Shown one piece after another: positions 1 through 10,696 of a stretch of 64,000 nt of DNA. The stretch covers positions 13,874,302 through 13,938,301 of the forward strand of contig OZ234497.1 of the NCBI GenBank assembly GCA_965153455.1. The letters run 5' to 3'. The notes beneath the pieces were generated by a model. It saw nothing but the letters and a program-made list of their open reading frames with translations. It was not told the origin of the DNA and ran no database searches. Both the position numbers and the translations under genes were made by a program. Numbering within the stretch: the stretch's first letter is position 1; every line of letters starts with the position of its first letter. Origin of the DNA: Sphagnum compactum (Eukaryota; Bryophyta; Sphagnopsida; Sphagnales).

Positions 1-584
1 ATTTCTACCATTAATTGCCACGGGTCCTCAAAAAAATTCACAAACCCTACTACACATTTAATGATTAGTTCATTGAAAAAATTAAAGGAAAACAATTAAA
101 CCACTAACTCTAACAATTTCATTTGCTAACTCCTTTTTTTACATTTAAGTACATGCACATTTGCAACTAGGACTTTTATTCACAAATCAAGTTGAAAAGA
201 TGTCACATGGTGTCCAATCAACTATGAATCACTTTCCAAGTTGCAAAAACAACTACATGTTCATTTATTTTGGAATGCCACTAAAAATGAATGATATAAA
301 TGTATTTTTCATCCTCATTTTCATTTAAATTGACATTAATCACAAGTCTAAATCACACATGCAACTACAAATCATTTTGTATTCATTTATACAACTAAAA
401 ATCATTTTTACCAAGTGTCTCGCAAAGGATAGTCGGCAATCACATTTATAGTCACAAAAATGGTTGATTTGGACACAAGTTGCAAATGCATGGGTTGAAA
501 TGGACATGATTCCTTGTAATGTATAAGTGCATCAAAAAATTTCAACCTTAACAATGTACCATTTTAAAACATGTAAAATTAAAT
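1..584. other. AT-rich non-coding DNA, nothing recognised
   Basis: AT-rich sequence with no long open frame, no recognisable protein motif and no obvious repeat structure. I see nothing supportable in it. Confidence 0.5.
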
Positions 585-1290
585 AGTGCATTACACATTT
601 TTTATGATCATGTTTTTTTATGACAATGTTTACATTATTGTACAATTCAATGAATTATTCGTTAGAGAACCTTGTTTGTTGTGAGATGTGACTCAATGGG
701 TTGAAGATGTAAATGTCATTGCAATTTTGATTTGGTGTGTGAAGGGCATTCTTGTGTTTCTTTTGACATTTGATGCCTAGTTATTTATTTTGAAAGGGTA
801 ATTTGATGAGTAAAAAAAGTTTCTTGTGGGAAGAATGACGAGATTTATTACAAAAAGGTCGATCAATATAAGAGATTTAAGGTAATTTTTATTTAAACAA
901 AAATAGATTAGTTTCTTAACATAGATTAATTTTTAAAATTGTGTTCTTGAGTTTTTTTTAATTGTTATTTATGTGTTAAATATGCTTTTTTTTATTACTT
1001 TTATATTATTAGCCTAGTATAGTAGTATACATTTTTTTTCATCAATTTACATCCTTGAATTCTCCACATTGGTGGTGTGAAACATAGCTCAATTAATTTT
1101 TACTTTAAATGTGTGTATAATTTGCATATATGCATTTTGAAAGCTCACATGACAATCCTCCTCATTTCACTAGTTTTCTTGTATTAAAAGACATTATGTT
1201 AAATTTATAGTTTAATTAATTACAACAAAATTAATTGTAAGTGGTACACTCTTTGGTATACAATGTGCTATGTGTTTAGTGATGTGTATA
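585..1290 (+). repeat. Diverged ~0.7 kb direct repeat, left copy
   Basis: This stretch runs collinearly with 5605-6320 in the same orientation. Shared landmarks in order are the ATTCAATGAATTATT block, CTTGTGTTTCTTT, GACATTTGATGC, AGAATGACGAGATTT, ATCAATATAAGAGA, TATTATTAGCCTAGTA, CACATTGGTG and TTTGGTATACAATGT. Identity is roughly three quarters by eye, with many small indels. Between the two copies lie a kinase relic and another exon-like relic. Long terminal repeats of an old element are one reading. However, no tRNA primer-binding site follows this copy and no polypurine tract precedes the other, so a plain segmental duplication is equally possible. Confidence 0.75.
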
Positions 1291-2112
1291 TACATGACAA
1301 CATAAGTATTAATTTGGGTGTAAGTGATTTATATTGCCTATATATGACTAATGATTACAAGGGGGCATGTCATTGAAAGATCTTTATTTGGAGGAGAGTC
1401 TTTTTCAAAGGTGCAAAAGTTCATTTCATGAAAGGATGAGATGGGCATGTTTTTGCAAGAGGTTGGGTACCTTTCCATATCAGATTCGGGGCTTTTAAGG
1501 AGTCCACAATACCGCAAGGTTTTTCATTGGACAAGGTTGGTAGGGGGGGGAATCATGCACGAGTCCATGTATTTCTAGATTACTATACTTTGGTAAATAA
1601 TCCCTTCTTACATCTTATGGAACATTTCAACACATTCAACATGTTCTAACGTGAGATTGTCAATTCCCAATTAATATTGACACCTATGCCACTGCTTTGA
1701 ACAATTTTTTGAAGAGGTTTTTTCAGATTTTGTTGTGAAAGATGTTTAACAACACATGGAGATATGAATGAGTCTACTATTCTTGACGTGGAATATCTCT
1801 TGTGCATGGTGGTTTTGGTGCATTAGGTTCAATAGTTTTCTAGCATATGTGAAAATTTCACCTTATAATGTGTTAGTTGATTCTTAACATGCACCTTGTA
1901 TCGACGCTAGCAAAGACTACATTGGGAGAGGAAATGTTCTCAACCAATTGATATCAGTGCACAGACTTGGTTCTTTGTAGGACCTTTTGTTGAGTCTTAT
2001 GGTGGTTGTCCACATGACCCACCGGTCCAGCAACAAGTATGCAATATCACAGTAGAAGGGAATAAATTAGGCAGCAGGGGTCCTATAGGAGATGCATGAT
2101 TTTGTTTGGCAG
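1291..2112. other. Non-coding DNA between repeat and kinase relic
   Basis: No conserved kinase N-lobe (glycine-rich loop, catalytic lysine, HRD) could be read in any frame upstream of the kinase exon at 2113. Either the 5' half of that gene was never copied here or it has decayed beyond recognition. Confidence 0.5.
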
Positions 2113-3032
2113 GTAGTGAAGGTTTGTGATTTTGGTGTCGCTCGCTTGAAACCTATACTTATGAGCAGCTCTGGAGAAGGGGCGTGGACTGGTGAATTGA
2201 CAACAGAGACAAGAACTTACCACTGGATGTCTCCTGAGGTATCTATTCAACTGCACTCCTTCACTCCTGGGAGTAACACTCACTGGTGAACAGTGTACTA
2301 CATGGGAAGGATGTCTCTTGTGATGTATCTTGTGGTGTGTTGTCCCACCTCCAATAAATTGTCTGTGTGAGTCAATCATCAGTTCAGTAGATCTCCAATT
2401 TGTGTCTGAAACGCATGCCGGTATGATTGTGAAGCTGTTGGAGCACAAACCATATGATCACAAAGTGGATGCTTATTCATTTGGCATTATGATGTAGTAT
2501 GCTCCTGTTCTATTTCCCTGATGCAAAACGCAGTTGATGGTGTGACAAGCTAGCCATGGAACAAATTATTTCACTAGAACTGTACAGTGCTATTTGACAT
2601 TACTGGTCTTGAGGCTGTTATATCTCGTGTGCAGATGCCTGATTTCCAATGCCTGTACATGCTTTGTTGCATGTGTGAATGGGGAGGTGCTGACTGGTGG
2701 GGTTCCATATGATGGTTTTACACACCACTGCAAGCAGCAATTGGTGTTGTGCAACAGTCCAACTCAGCCTTTTTCACCTGGTTGTTTGGTCATGTTGACA
2801 GTTTGTTAAAATACCTTTTTGGTGTCCCTGTTGCGGTGTGAGGGCTTTTCCAGATTTTGCACTTTGCATAACTCTTTTGTCAAGACTGAGATTGAGAGAT
2901 GAAAGGGAGCAGAGTATCTGATGGAAGAATGTGCTACTGCAGATGGGGCTTCGCCCTGAGATACCTCCCTTTGTACCTGAGCGATGTTGGCATCAACACC
3001 CAAAGCAGCAACCGGAGTTCTCTAAGTACTGC
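2113..3032 (+). pseudogene. Raf-like (STY/ACT-domain type) protein kinase relic
   Basis: The C-terminal half of a plant Raf-like dual-specificity/tyrosine-type kinase is recognisable in pieces in the correct order. Block 2113-2238 follows a TTGGCAG acceptor and reads VVKVCDFGVAR (DFG loop), then TTETRTYHWMSPE (activation loop and an APE-like motif). Block ~2440-2496 reads EHKPYDHKVDAYSFGIMM and then a stop. Block ~2672-2776 reads GEVLTGGVPYDGFT and, after a frameshift, TPLQAAIGVVQQ. Block 2943-~3032 follows a CTGCAG acceptor and reads MGLRPEIPPF, then ERCWHQHPKQQPEFSK (subdomain XI). These match the STY8/17/46 kinase family as I know it. It is not a gene: the N-lobe and HRD loop are missing, stops and a frameshift interrupt it, and the stretch before ERCW is shortened. 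Intervening sequence and acceptor sites between blocks show a copy of genomic DNA rather than of an mRNA. Confidence 0.85.
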
Positions 3033-4429
3033 TCCTGTTTTCAAATTTTTGACATTATTAAGTGCTCAGTTAGGTCAAGTAGGAATTTCACTTCTGAGTA
3101 TCTTGTCAATGTCAACCTCAAGATTTACTTTGTGTGAACTTGTGTATTGGGATTGCACACTCAAGCACATGAACCTTGTGAAATGTAAGTGTAATGTGAT
3201 AATTAAAAGTGCGTTATATCCATGTTGGAGATTATGAAATCACAAATGAATCAGAATAAAACAAAGCCTTAAAAGCATTGTCCAACAATACAACAGTAGG
3301 AACTTCTGTCCTGCAAAGAATTGGAGATTCATGTGGCTTTGTGAATGCTGGGTGTTTAGGTGCTAGCAGTGTTGGAGGAGATGGTTATGGTGCAAATGAC
3401 AAACAGGAGGTTCATGTTTGGCAGGAGGAAGACAAGGAAGACTCTTCTGTATGCCTCTTTTTTGATCTGCTGTCACACAGGGTCCATAGAAACCCTAATT
3501 CAGTATGTTTTCTGCCACATTTCTTGCAGTGATTGTATTAACATTTTAATTGTTTAAGATCTGGTCCTGGCTAGTACACATTCCCTAGAGGTTTCAAACA
3601 GTTTTGGCACCAGAATGGAAGCAACTGCTGACAACTATCATTAGGTTCAGAGAGTGTTTTTCAGCAAATTGTGTGCTGGCAGTTTTTTGAAACCAGATCT
3701 GAGAAACATATTGTACTGATATCAGCTCCAGAACTTTTAAGTGTAGAGAAGCCTTGTTCCAGAAGAGTGCATGACAATTTACAAAGTTTGGTACAGCTGG
3801 TTACTTTCCCTGGCATTGTGACCTGGACTGTTATGGATTGAAGTGTCGAGATAAGCAAGGTTTTACCCTGCCAACTAGTGGATAATTGATTGGGCAGTTC
3901 TAATGCATCTTTAATTTGATAATTGTTGCATCACCTGATATTCAAATTGAGAAGCTAAATGGGTGTAATGATCAATGTTTTCTACAGGTGCAAACAAGTC
4001 CACCATGGAGGATCGGAATTTGTATGTAAACCGGTGAGGATGACTATTTGCAAAGGACAAGTTTGGCTTGTGAAATGATGCTATTTTAATGTTGAAGAGA
4101 GTACTTGATGCTGTCACTTGCATACAAAGACTCTGAAAGAAGTGTGGAAGTGGAAGAACCTATCAAAATAAATGTTAGCTAGCCCACCAAATGGGAACTC
4201 TGTAGTGGGTATTGTAGCTATTGACCGGTGAAGTGATACCCTTCATTAATGAGACCAGAGCCTTTGTTTGCATGTGTGTCTGCTCTTTGCTTTCCTCCTT
4301 TTTCATACTTCATGCTTTTTTAATTGGCAGGGATGGTTAGCCTTGACCCTTGAGGTGACAGAGTGTGCTTAGTCATTCCTGGACCTGCCTGGCTCCTTAG
4401 ACCTTAAAGTTACACTCCATGTTATGTTT
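3033..4429. other. No recognisable gene
   Basis: Downstream of the kinase relic. Several short open frames exist (for example 3278-3532) but none gives a known motif or consistent splice signals. Could be decayed 3' parts of the kinase locus. Confidence 0.4.
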
Positions 4430-4588
4430 TGCTCAATCATCTTTACCTGTTCAATTGCCTTCATTTTTGGTTCTTGAGTGCTCTTGAAGCTTTCACTCAG
4501 ATCTGATGTGCTTTTTGGTTCTCTCAAAACCGACGACGTAAACCCTGATGTTGTTCAATTGTTTTGAACAGGTAAAGATGATTGAGCA
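4430..4588. repeat. 23-bp perfect inverted repeat
   Basis: The bases at 4430-4452 are the exact reverse complement of those at 4566-4588, with about 113 bases between. The arms contain TCATCTTTACCTG and CAGGTAAAGATGA. The right arm ends just before the exon-like relic at 4603. Confidence 0.85.
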
Positions 4589-4602
4589 TTCCCAATTTTC
4601 AG

Positions 4603-4888
4603 AGGGCTGTGGGCCAGAATTTAGCCTCCGACAAGCAAGATTCTGCTCTCATTGTGGAGCTCTTCACAATTTCTAAGGGTATGCAAGTTTAGCACATTTC
4701 ATTGAATGTTAATTTTACAAGAAATCATTGATTGATTTATTTGACTACTGCAGCAAAGTTTGGCTTGTGATAGTAGTAGTCAGCTGCACTAATTTTGGAT
4801 ATGGCTTTTTGTGTGAAATGTTTTAGGGACTGAAGCAACCATGAAGATGGCACTGCAGAAGCCAGAGGCCATTGCACCTCACCAGTGA
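4603..4888 (+). pseudogene. Unidentified two-exon coding relic
   Basis: A plausible exon at 4603-4678 follows a TTTTCAG acceptor. It reads RAVGQNLASDKQDSALIVEL and then FTISK, ending in phase 1 at a GTATGC donor. A second exon from 4827 follows a TTTTAG acceptor in matching phase, giving a glycine at the junction and then TEATMKMALQKPEAIAPHQ before a stop at 4886-4888. A one-base frameshift near 4880 would carry the second exon on toward a CTG|GTGAGA donor near 4912. The protein-like composition and matched phases suggest true exons from some gene, but I do not recognise the family and no further exons are visible. It is probably a fragment, carried in the same repeat-flanked block as the kinase relic. 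Confidence 0.45.
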
Positions 4889-5604
4889 TGATGCAACTAC
4901 TGGTGAGAGTCTGTAGCTAATTTCATTCTGATTCTATCATGTGATTCTATCAAATTTTACAAAATCTATTAACAAATTTTTTTCTTGCATGCGGATGTAA
5001 AATATTTTTCATAATTTTAAAAATTTCCATTAAATATGTCATCTTCAAATCAATTAAGTCCTTGGGTTGGCATCCATTAAGCAATGAAAACACTAGTTAC
5101 ACTATAAATGTCTAAATTGTGTGCTCTATATTCATTAAATTCATTTCAAACTTTGTTCAAAGGTTTTCATAATATATTAAAAACATTATCATATAAGAAT
5201 GCATCGCCATCATCACACACAAAAATAACCCCCTTTTGACAACAAAACAACTTCAAGCACATCAAAGTGGCCACTAGTACACACAATGAAAAAACCCCTA
5301 TTGGGCACTAATTAACCTAACATGTTAAACCACATTTTGGTTAATGGGGGGATCATTTTGTTGGGTTATTGAAGATGGGGTCTTGACTAGGTAAAGTAAT
5401 CATGATTAAAGGGGTGAAGGAAAAAAAACCTTTTGAGGCATGCCCATGGTTTATTTGTGAAGATAACATGATTACCCTACAATCTAGGGTAGATTGAAAA
5501 GGGAGACATGATGCTTGGATAAAATTAGGGGGTTATAAGTGCCTAAGATTATGATAGGATAAGGCTCATCATATTCTTTGTATTGGATAATTTTTGGATA
5601 AGGG
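4889..5604. other. Non-coding, nothing recognised
   Basis: AT-rich sequence without recognisable coding, RNA or repeat structure before the right copy of the 0.7 kb repeat. Confidence 0.45.
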
Positions 5605-6320
5605 TGCACAATTTAATTATGATTGTGCTTTTTTTATGACATTGTTTACACTATTGTATGATTCAATGAATTATTTATTAGAGAGCCTTGTTTATTTGTT
5701 GTGAGAAGTCATTCTATGGGTTGAGGATGTAGATGTCAATGTTCATTTGTTGTGTGAAGGATGCTCTTGTGTTTCTTTGACATTTGATGCTTAGGTTTTT
5801 TTGTTGTGAGAAGATAATTTGATGGGTACATAATGTCTCTTGTGGAAAGAATGACGAGATTTTTTACAAGATAGGTGAATCAATATAAGAGAATGGTAGT
5901 TTTTACAAACAAAAACATCTCTAAATAGATTAGTTTCTTAATTGATTGGAATTTCTTAGTTGTGTTTTTGAGTTTTTTTTAAACAAAGAAGTGTTACTTT
6001 TAAGTTAAATATGAATTATTTTCATTACTTTCTATTATTAGCCTAGTAATATAGTCCTTTTTCCAAGGTTTTTTTTTTAAATCACATTCTTTGTCATCAT
6101 TGCCCACATTGGTGATGTGAAACATAATTTTTTCTTTCTCTTAAATGTGTTTATAATTACCATATATACACCTTGAGAGCTCACATAGCAATCCAGCTGA
6201 TTTCACTTCTTTTCTTGTATTGAAAAACATTGTGTTCAATTTGCTTGTAAGTTCTGTTAATTTAGTTCCAATAATAGTACACTGTTTGGTATACAATGTA
6301 TTATGGATTTAGCGATGTCC
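5605..6320 (+). repeat. Diverged ~0.7 kb direct repeat, right copy
   Basis: Partner of 585-1290, in direct orientation about 5.0 kb away. The same landmark blocks recur in order, from ATTCAATGAATTATT through AGAATGACGAGATTT to TTTGGTATACAATGT. Similarity stops abruptly after GATGT at about 6320, as it does at about 1288 in the left copy. Confidence 0.75.
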
Positions 6321-7260
6321 ATTCAATCTCCACATCTCAACAATCAAGACTTTACCATAGATTTTAAGTTCTTTTTCCCCTAACTAGTTCACAACAAGAT
6401 TGCAACTAGAATGGACTTAGTTCCCTAATCGAGTTAGGAATAACTGTAGAACAAGCATTTCCAAAGATCTCCACAAGTTAAGCAAAATCACTGTGTTTGT
6501 GTTCTCAACATGGGTGGTACTGTGGAGTGGGCTGAATGAATAGAATTCTTAGTTCCTTTTGAAGGACACCAAACACAAAATCAATTGAAAAACAATGCAA
6601 TACTTAATGCCATTCATAGGGCAGGTACAAAAATTTACTAAAAAATCTCACATATAACATAAACTTGATGAGATGGCCAAGCCAGCCAAGCCAGCAAGCC
6701 AGCTAGGCCCAAAGTAGCAGCCGCACTTATAAGTTATTCAAGTGGCCTTCCACAAGGAACAGTTTCTCAGGTGGTATGATGCTTGCTTATGTTTCCCAAG
6801 AAAGGGATGTGCAACTTCTTATTCCCTGGAGTCTATTTGGTAGAGGCAATATAATCCCATGGAGAAAGGGGGAGGGGCCTTCAAAATGTAAAACCCATGA
6901 TGATAATGATGCTTTGTGAGCCCTATTTGCTTGCTATTTTACACAACAGGCTATCCTTTCCATAGCGCCTGTAAAAACTGAGTACAAACTGAGTACGAGC
7001 TACTGTACAAACCTTTTTCTTGGCTAGCTAGAAAAATCATCAACTCCTTTCAATATCTCCGTGATGACAGCGCTATCTTCCTTTGTACTATCTTCTCTCT
7101 GCTCATCTTTCTCTTCTTACTTTCTTCATACCACCCCATCAAATACCACATGATAAGATCTAGCCCAACTTACTGTTGTACTCTCTGCAATTTGTCAGTT
7201 TTGTAGATTAAAAACCGTATCTGAAGAGTCTCCAAAGGGAGAGAATCATCACATTTTTGC
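6321..7260. other. 3' flank of the minus-strand gene
   Basis: No open frame of note. It includes an AGCCAGC-rich tract near 6675-6705. Its lower-strand side probably holds the 3' untranslated region of the gene ending at 7261, but no polyadenylation site could be assigned with confidence. Confidence 0.4.
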
Positions 7261-9521
7261 TTAGTATGTCCACTCTGAGGGGAGACTGAGCTCTGGTCCA
7301 GCATTCTGCCGCAGAACAGAGGGGCAAGCCTTTCCACAAGATGCTTGAAGCCAACCATCTTCAAATGATGGTTTTGATGGCCTCAAAGCTCTACTGCCAA
7401 GACGAGGTGTAGTTGGCAATGCAGGCATCAAGGTTGAGTGATCTGCATGAACAAGATGCAGCTACTTCATTAGATCAAGATGCAACTTTTCATTGGCAGT
7501 GTGCAGAACGGCAATAAGAGAAGTGCACTGTTTCAGCAGAAGTGACCATATGATCATTACAAGCAACTTGGTTTCACCCTGCATTCCACAACATGAAAAA
7601 CTAATTTAAATAGGGGAGAAAGCTTGCCTGCATGTGCTGCAGAATGGACAAAAGATGAAGGCAAAGATGGATGTGAGCACATGTTATCAACATTCAGGTT
7701 TAGCACCTGCACTATCCGTGATGGGAGCAACACAGTGGAACACACTGCAAGATTCAAACAGAAAATGATTGTCAGATTCACTCATACACCCATGACATAA
7801 AAGAAGGTGGTTCTTGGCAAAAAGCCTTTTATTCGCTATCACAAAAACTTACCAGGCTTTCGTCTCAGTTCAGGTCCATTTCCTGCACAGCGTGGGAGGA
7901 AGACCCCAGTACCACTGGACTCCCTGCCAGATCCCCCAGACCCCAAGAACACAGCCCTCATTCCTGACCCCCCACCATTTGCAGCTGTCCACTTCGAAGC
8001 GTTGTTGTAATCCATGAACCTCTCTGAACGGTACTGACCCTGGCAACCCTTTCCTGCTACACCAGACCTAGCAGCTTGATGCTGCTGATGATGGATGGGA
8101 TATTGCCTGCTCTGAAGAAACCTAGACCCTGCTGCTGCTTCTTCAGACCTGGTCTTGACCGCCACTGCCCCCATTGGCTGTTCAAGTAAGATAGCACCAA
8201 TTTTGTGAGTCCTTAGAAACATTTAACTTTTGTTGAAATTAGACTCCACTAGGTAGGTATCATCTCGCAGCTTCACATGCTGTTGATGCTCTAGACATGG
8301 TGCACACATGCAAGGATCATACCATATTCTGAAGATATGATAGACTGTGGTTAAATGCTATACCAAAACTGGGAAACAGGAAAAAATTGCACTTACATGA
8401 CTGCTGTGTAGTCGACGATCCTCAACATCTTTTGAAGTGGAATTCCAGCAATGTTGGCTGTCAGATCCATACACTGCAATCCTATCACTTCGGATGTGAA
8501 GAGATGGTGGTACACAATGTGGAGCCATCGAAGAACTAATTGCTGCATTTCTTGCTGCTGCAACCATTCGGAGTCCAGGGCTGCTTCCACCTCCGCCAGC
8601 TCCTATCTGAGCAGGTGGTACTTGCTGCTGCAGCAAGTATGCTTGTGGCTGGTGCTGGCTTTGAACATGCTGTTGATGATATCTGCTAACAGGAAAAGAT
8701 GACAAAGGTCTCTTCTGCTGCTGCTGCTCATTCCTTTTCAGTCTCACAACTTCCCCAGCTGCAGCATAGAGTAAGTCCCATGCATCACTTTGCTGTGGGT
8801 CCACTGGTGTAGTCGGAGGAGAAGAGACTTGGGAAGAAACCCGTGAAGAGCCCTTAGAGCTTGCTGCATTGCTTGTTGACAGCCATGAGTGGCCCGAGGA
8901 AGAAGAACTCCCGCTGGACCAGCTTGATTGAGGAGACCCAACTGCCTGCCATTTGCAATATTCATGCACAGAAGAGAAAAACAGACATCAGCTTGCGACC
9001 CAAACCATGCACCCAATGAAGATTTCAGGAAAGAGAGAAGATGTGCAAGAAATACGCACGCATTCCTTCGGAAATCTGACCTTGTTCGCTTCCATATCGG
9101 AAGTGCTGGGTGCCAATGCTTCGGAATGGGTTCTCGTGCTTGAGCGTCTGTGTCTCTGGTTGAGACCTTCGTCGCCTTCCAGCATGGTTTGGGCAACTTG
9201 TTCCACAAGTCCTGCCAGGAGGTCGTCGTCCCCAATGCTTTCTGTCTCTGTCGAACGGGGCGAGGAGGAGGATGTAAGCGGTGAGCTCGGCACATCCGGC
9301 CAGCAGGCGGCGGCAGCAGCAGCAGAGCTTTGTAGAAGATGCAGGTCGTGAGGTAGGTAAGACAAATGTGCACCAGTTAGCTGCGTCGCCTTTGCACAAG
9401 AGAGAGCAGCTTCCTCTTGAAAAAGACTTCCCGCCGTTTCCGTTGCTTTAGAGATGCAGCTTCCGTCTTCACGGATGTTGGAGCGGATGATGCCGTGCAC
9501 TCTGGCGACTTCGAACGCCAT
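7261..9521 (-). CDS. Conserved plant protein of unknown function (C-terminus EWTY)
   Basis: Five exons on the minus strand, 537 residues: 9521-9081, 8945-8397, 8177-7853, 7744-7628, 7442-7261. All junction phases agree. The N-terminal part (VHGIIRSNIREDG, residues 8-20; LSYLPHDL, 53-60) is followed by a Ser-rich stretch. AVGSPQSSWSSG begins exon 2 and DAWDLLYAAAGEV lies near 201-213. A Gln/His-rich middle precedes the best conserved block GMRAVFLGS...GTGVFLPR (about 402-426), then VCSTVLLPSRIVQVLNL (about 439-455). The protein ends LSLPSEWTY. I know this arrangement from plant proteins annotated as hypothetical; no biochemical role is established to my knowledge. No signal peptide or membrane segment is seen. 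The start at 9521 gives the family-like N-terminus, but a CTGACAG acceptor just upstream (ending ~9527) means a further 5' exon cannot be excluded. The last intron begins with GC. Confidence 0.88.
7443..7627 (-). other. GC-AG intron in the unknown-function gene
   Basis: The donor reads CAG|GCAAGC (exon ends at 7628) and the acceptor ends in CATGCAG (exon starts at 7442). The upstream exon ends in phase 1 and the downstream exon opens with AT, completing an Asp codon and leading in frame to the conserved LPSEWTY end. No GT donor in this exon restores that frame: GTGCTA and GTGAAA are both in the wrong phase. GC-AG is a known minor splice class with a strong CAG before the cut, as here. Confidence 0.72.
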
Positions 9522-10690
9522 TTGTGCTGTCAGAAAAATAGATCTTCTATAGACTCCGCAGCAGGAGTAACTCTTGTGTTCTCCGAGTGTCTTTCCTCCC
9601 TGGAAGACTGGTACCAAGCGCTCTCAAAATGCTGAACACGGGCAAGAGCATTCAGAAGAAGAATGTTCTCAGTGAGACACCCAGAGGGCTTCAGCAAAAT
9701 CTTGAGCCACAGCAGCAGGGGGTCACCAGCCTGAGGAAATTGCAGTACAGCCGTTGCAAAACGACCCCAAGAACAACATACCCTCCTCACACTCTCTAGC
9801 AAACCACATTTCACAAATAAAATTCAAACCCAACAAAGCACGACGACCAAATTTCACAAACCAAAACACTATTACCAAAAGAAATGCTCAAAGAAACTCC
9901 AGCAAAAGCCACACTCGGACTACAACAAGCCGGTGACTACAGTCGCAACACAACCTTAAACAAGAGAGCTGAAAAAGCAGCAACAGCTGAGGAACAAGGC
10001 AAGGGGAGTAAGTAGTAGCAGCTAGCGAGCTAGCTCGTCAATAAAAACACCAAACTGAAGCTCGAGAGAAAAAAAAGAAACCCAATAAGGCGACCGAAGT
10101 CTGCACACAAAGCTTACATACGAGAGCTGAAAAAGCAGCAGCCGATGAACAAGGCAAGGAAACTAGCTAATAACAAGAACCCACAAAACCGGAGCTCAAG
10201 AAAAACACAGGAACAAAGTCACAAAACTCGAGTTCAAAAGACAACAACAAAAATGCAACAAAGTAAATAGAAGATAATAATATGATGTGCAGCAAGTCGT
10301 TTGCAAAAGGAGCCGAGTTTGTTCCTTCTTTCGTCTTCAACGGCTGCCGCCGTTCCGTCGCGACCAACGGAGCTCTCTTCTGGAGCGCAGCGGTGTGGCT
10401 GAGCCCGAAACGAGCGCGGCCTTTTCTGCGACGGGGAGAGGGAGGGGGAAGGAGACCGAGCTCGGGCAGAGAGGGAAAATTTTCATCAACCCCTACCCGG
10501 GCGTTCAATACCTACGTACTTTGCATTTACCCCTTGGGTAAATAAATGCTTCAGTACTACTTCGGCGCGGGAGGGAGGGAGGGAGGGAGGGAGGACGGGC
10601 GAGCGGACAGTGGGGCTTTCGCCACCTATCGCCAATCCCAGTTCTTTCTCCCAGTTCCATCTTCTGGTTAAATCAAAGTAAGTAAATAAC
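9522..10690 (-). promoter_or_regulatory. 5' leader and GC-richer upstream region of the unknown-function gene
   Basis: Base composition changes from AT-rich desert to a GC-richer, CpG-containing stretch at about 10300-10660, including a GGGA run at 10569-10592. This sits upstream of the start at 9521 and is likely to hold transcription start and leader sequences. Short open frames at 10167-10508 and 10282-10545 are mutually overlapping and unsupported. No TATA box is assigned with confidence. Confidence 0.45.
10569..10596. repeat. (GGGA)n microsatellite
   Basis: About six GGGA tetranucleotide units followed by GGACGGGCG. It lies in the putative promoter region of the minus-strand gene ending at 7261. 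Confidence 0.8.
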
Positions 10691-10696
10691 ACAAAG

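Noticed and set aside
585-6320. LTR retrotransposon
   Set aside because: Paired direct repeats are present, but there is no tRNA primer-binding site, no polypurine tract, no gag or pol sequence, and the repeat ends do not clearly show TG...CA.
8953-9351. Plus-strand open frame opposite exon 1 of the unknown-function gene
   Set aside because: The minus-strand reading joins through matched-phase splice sites to conserved motifs; the plus frame does not.
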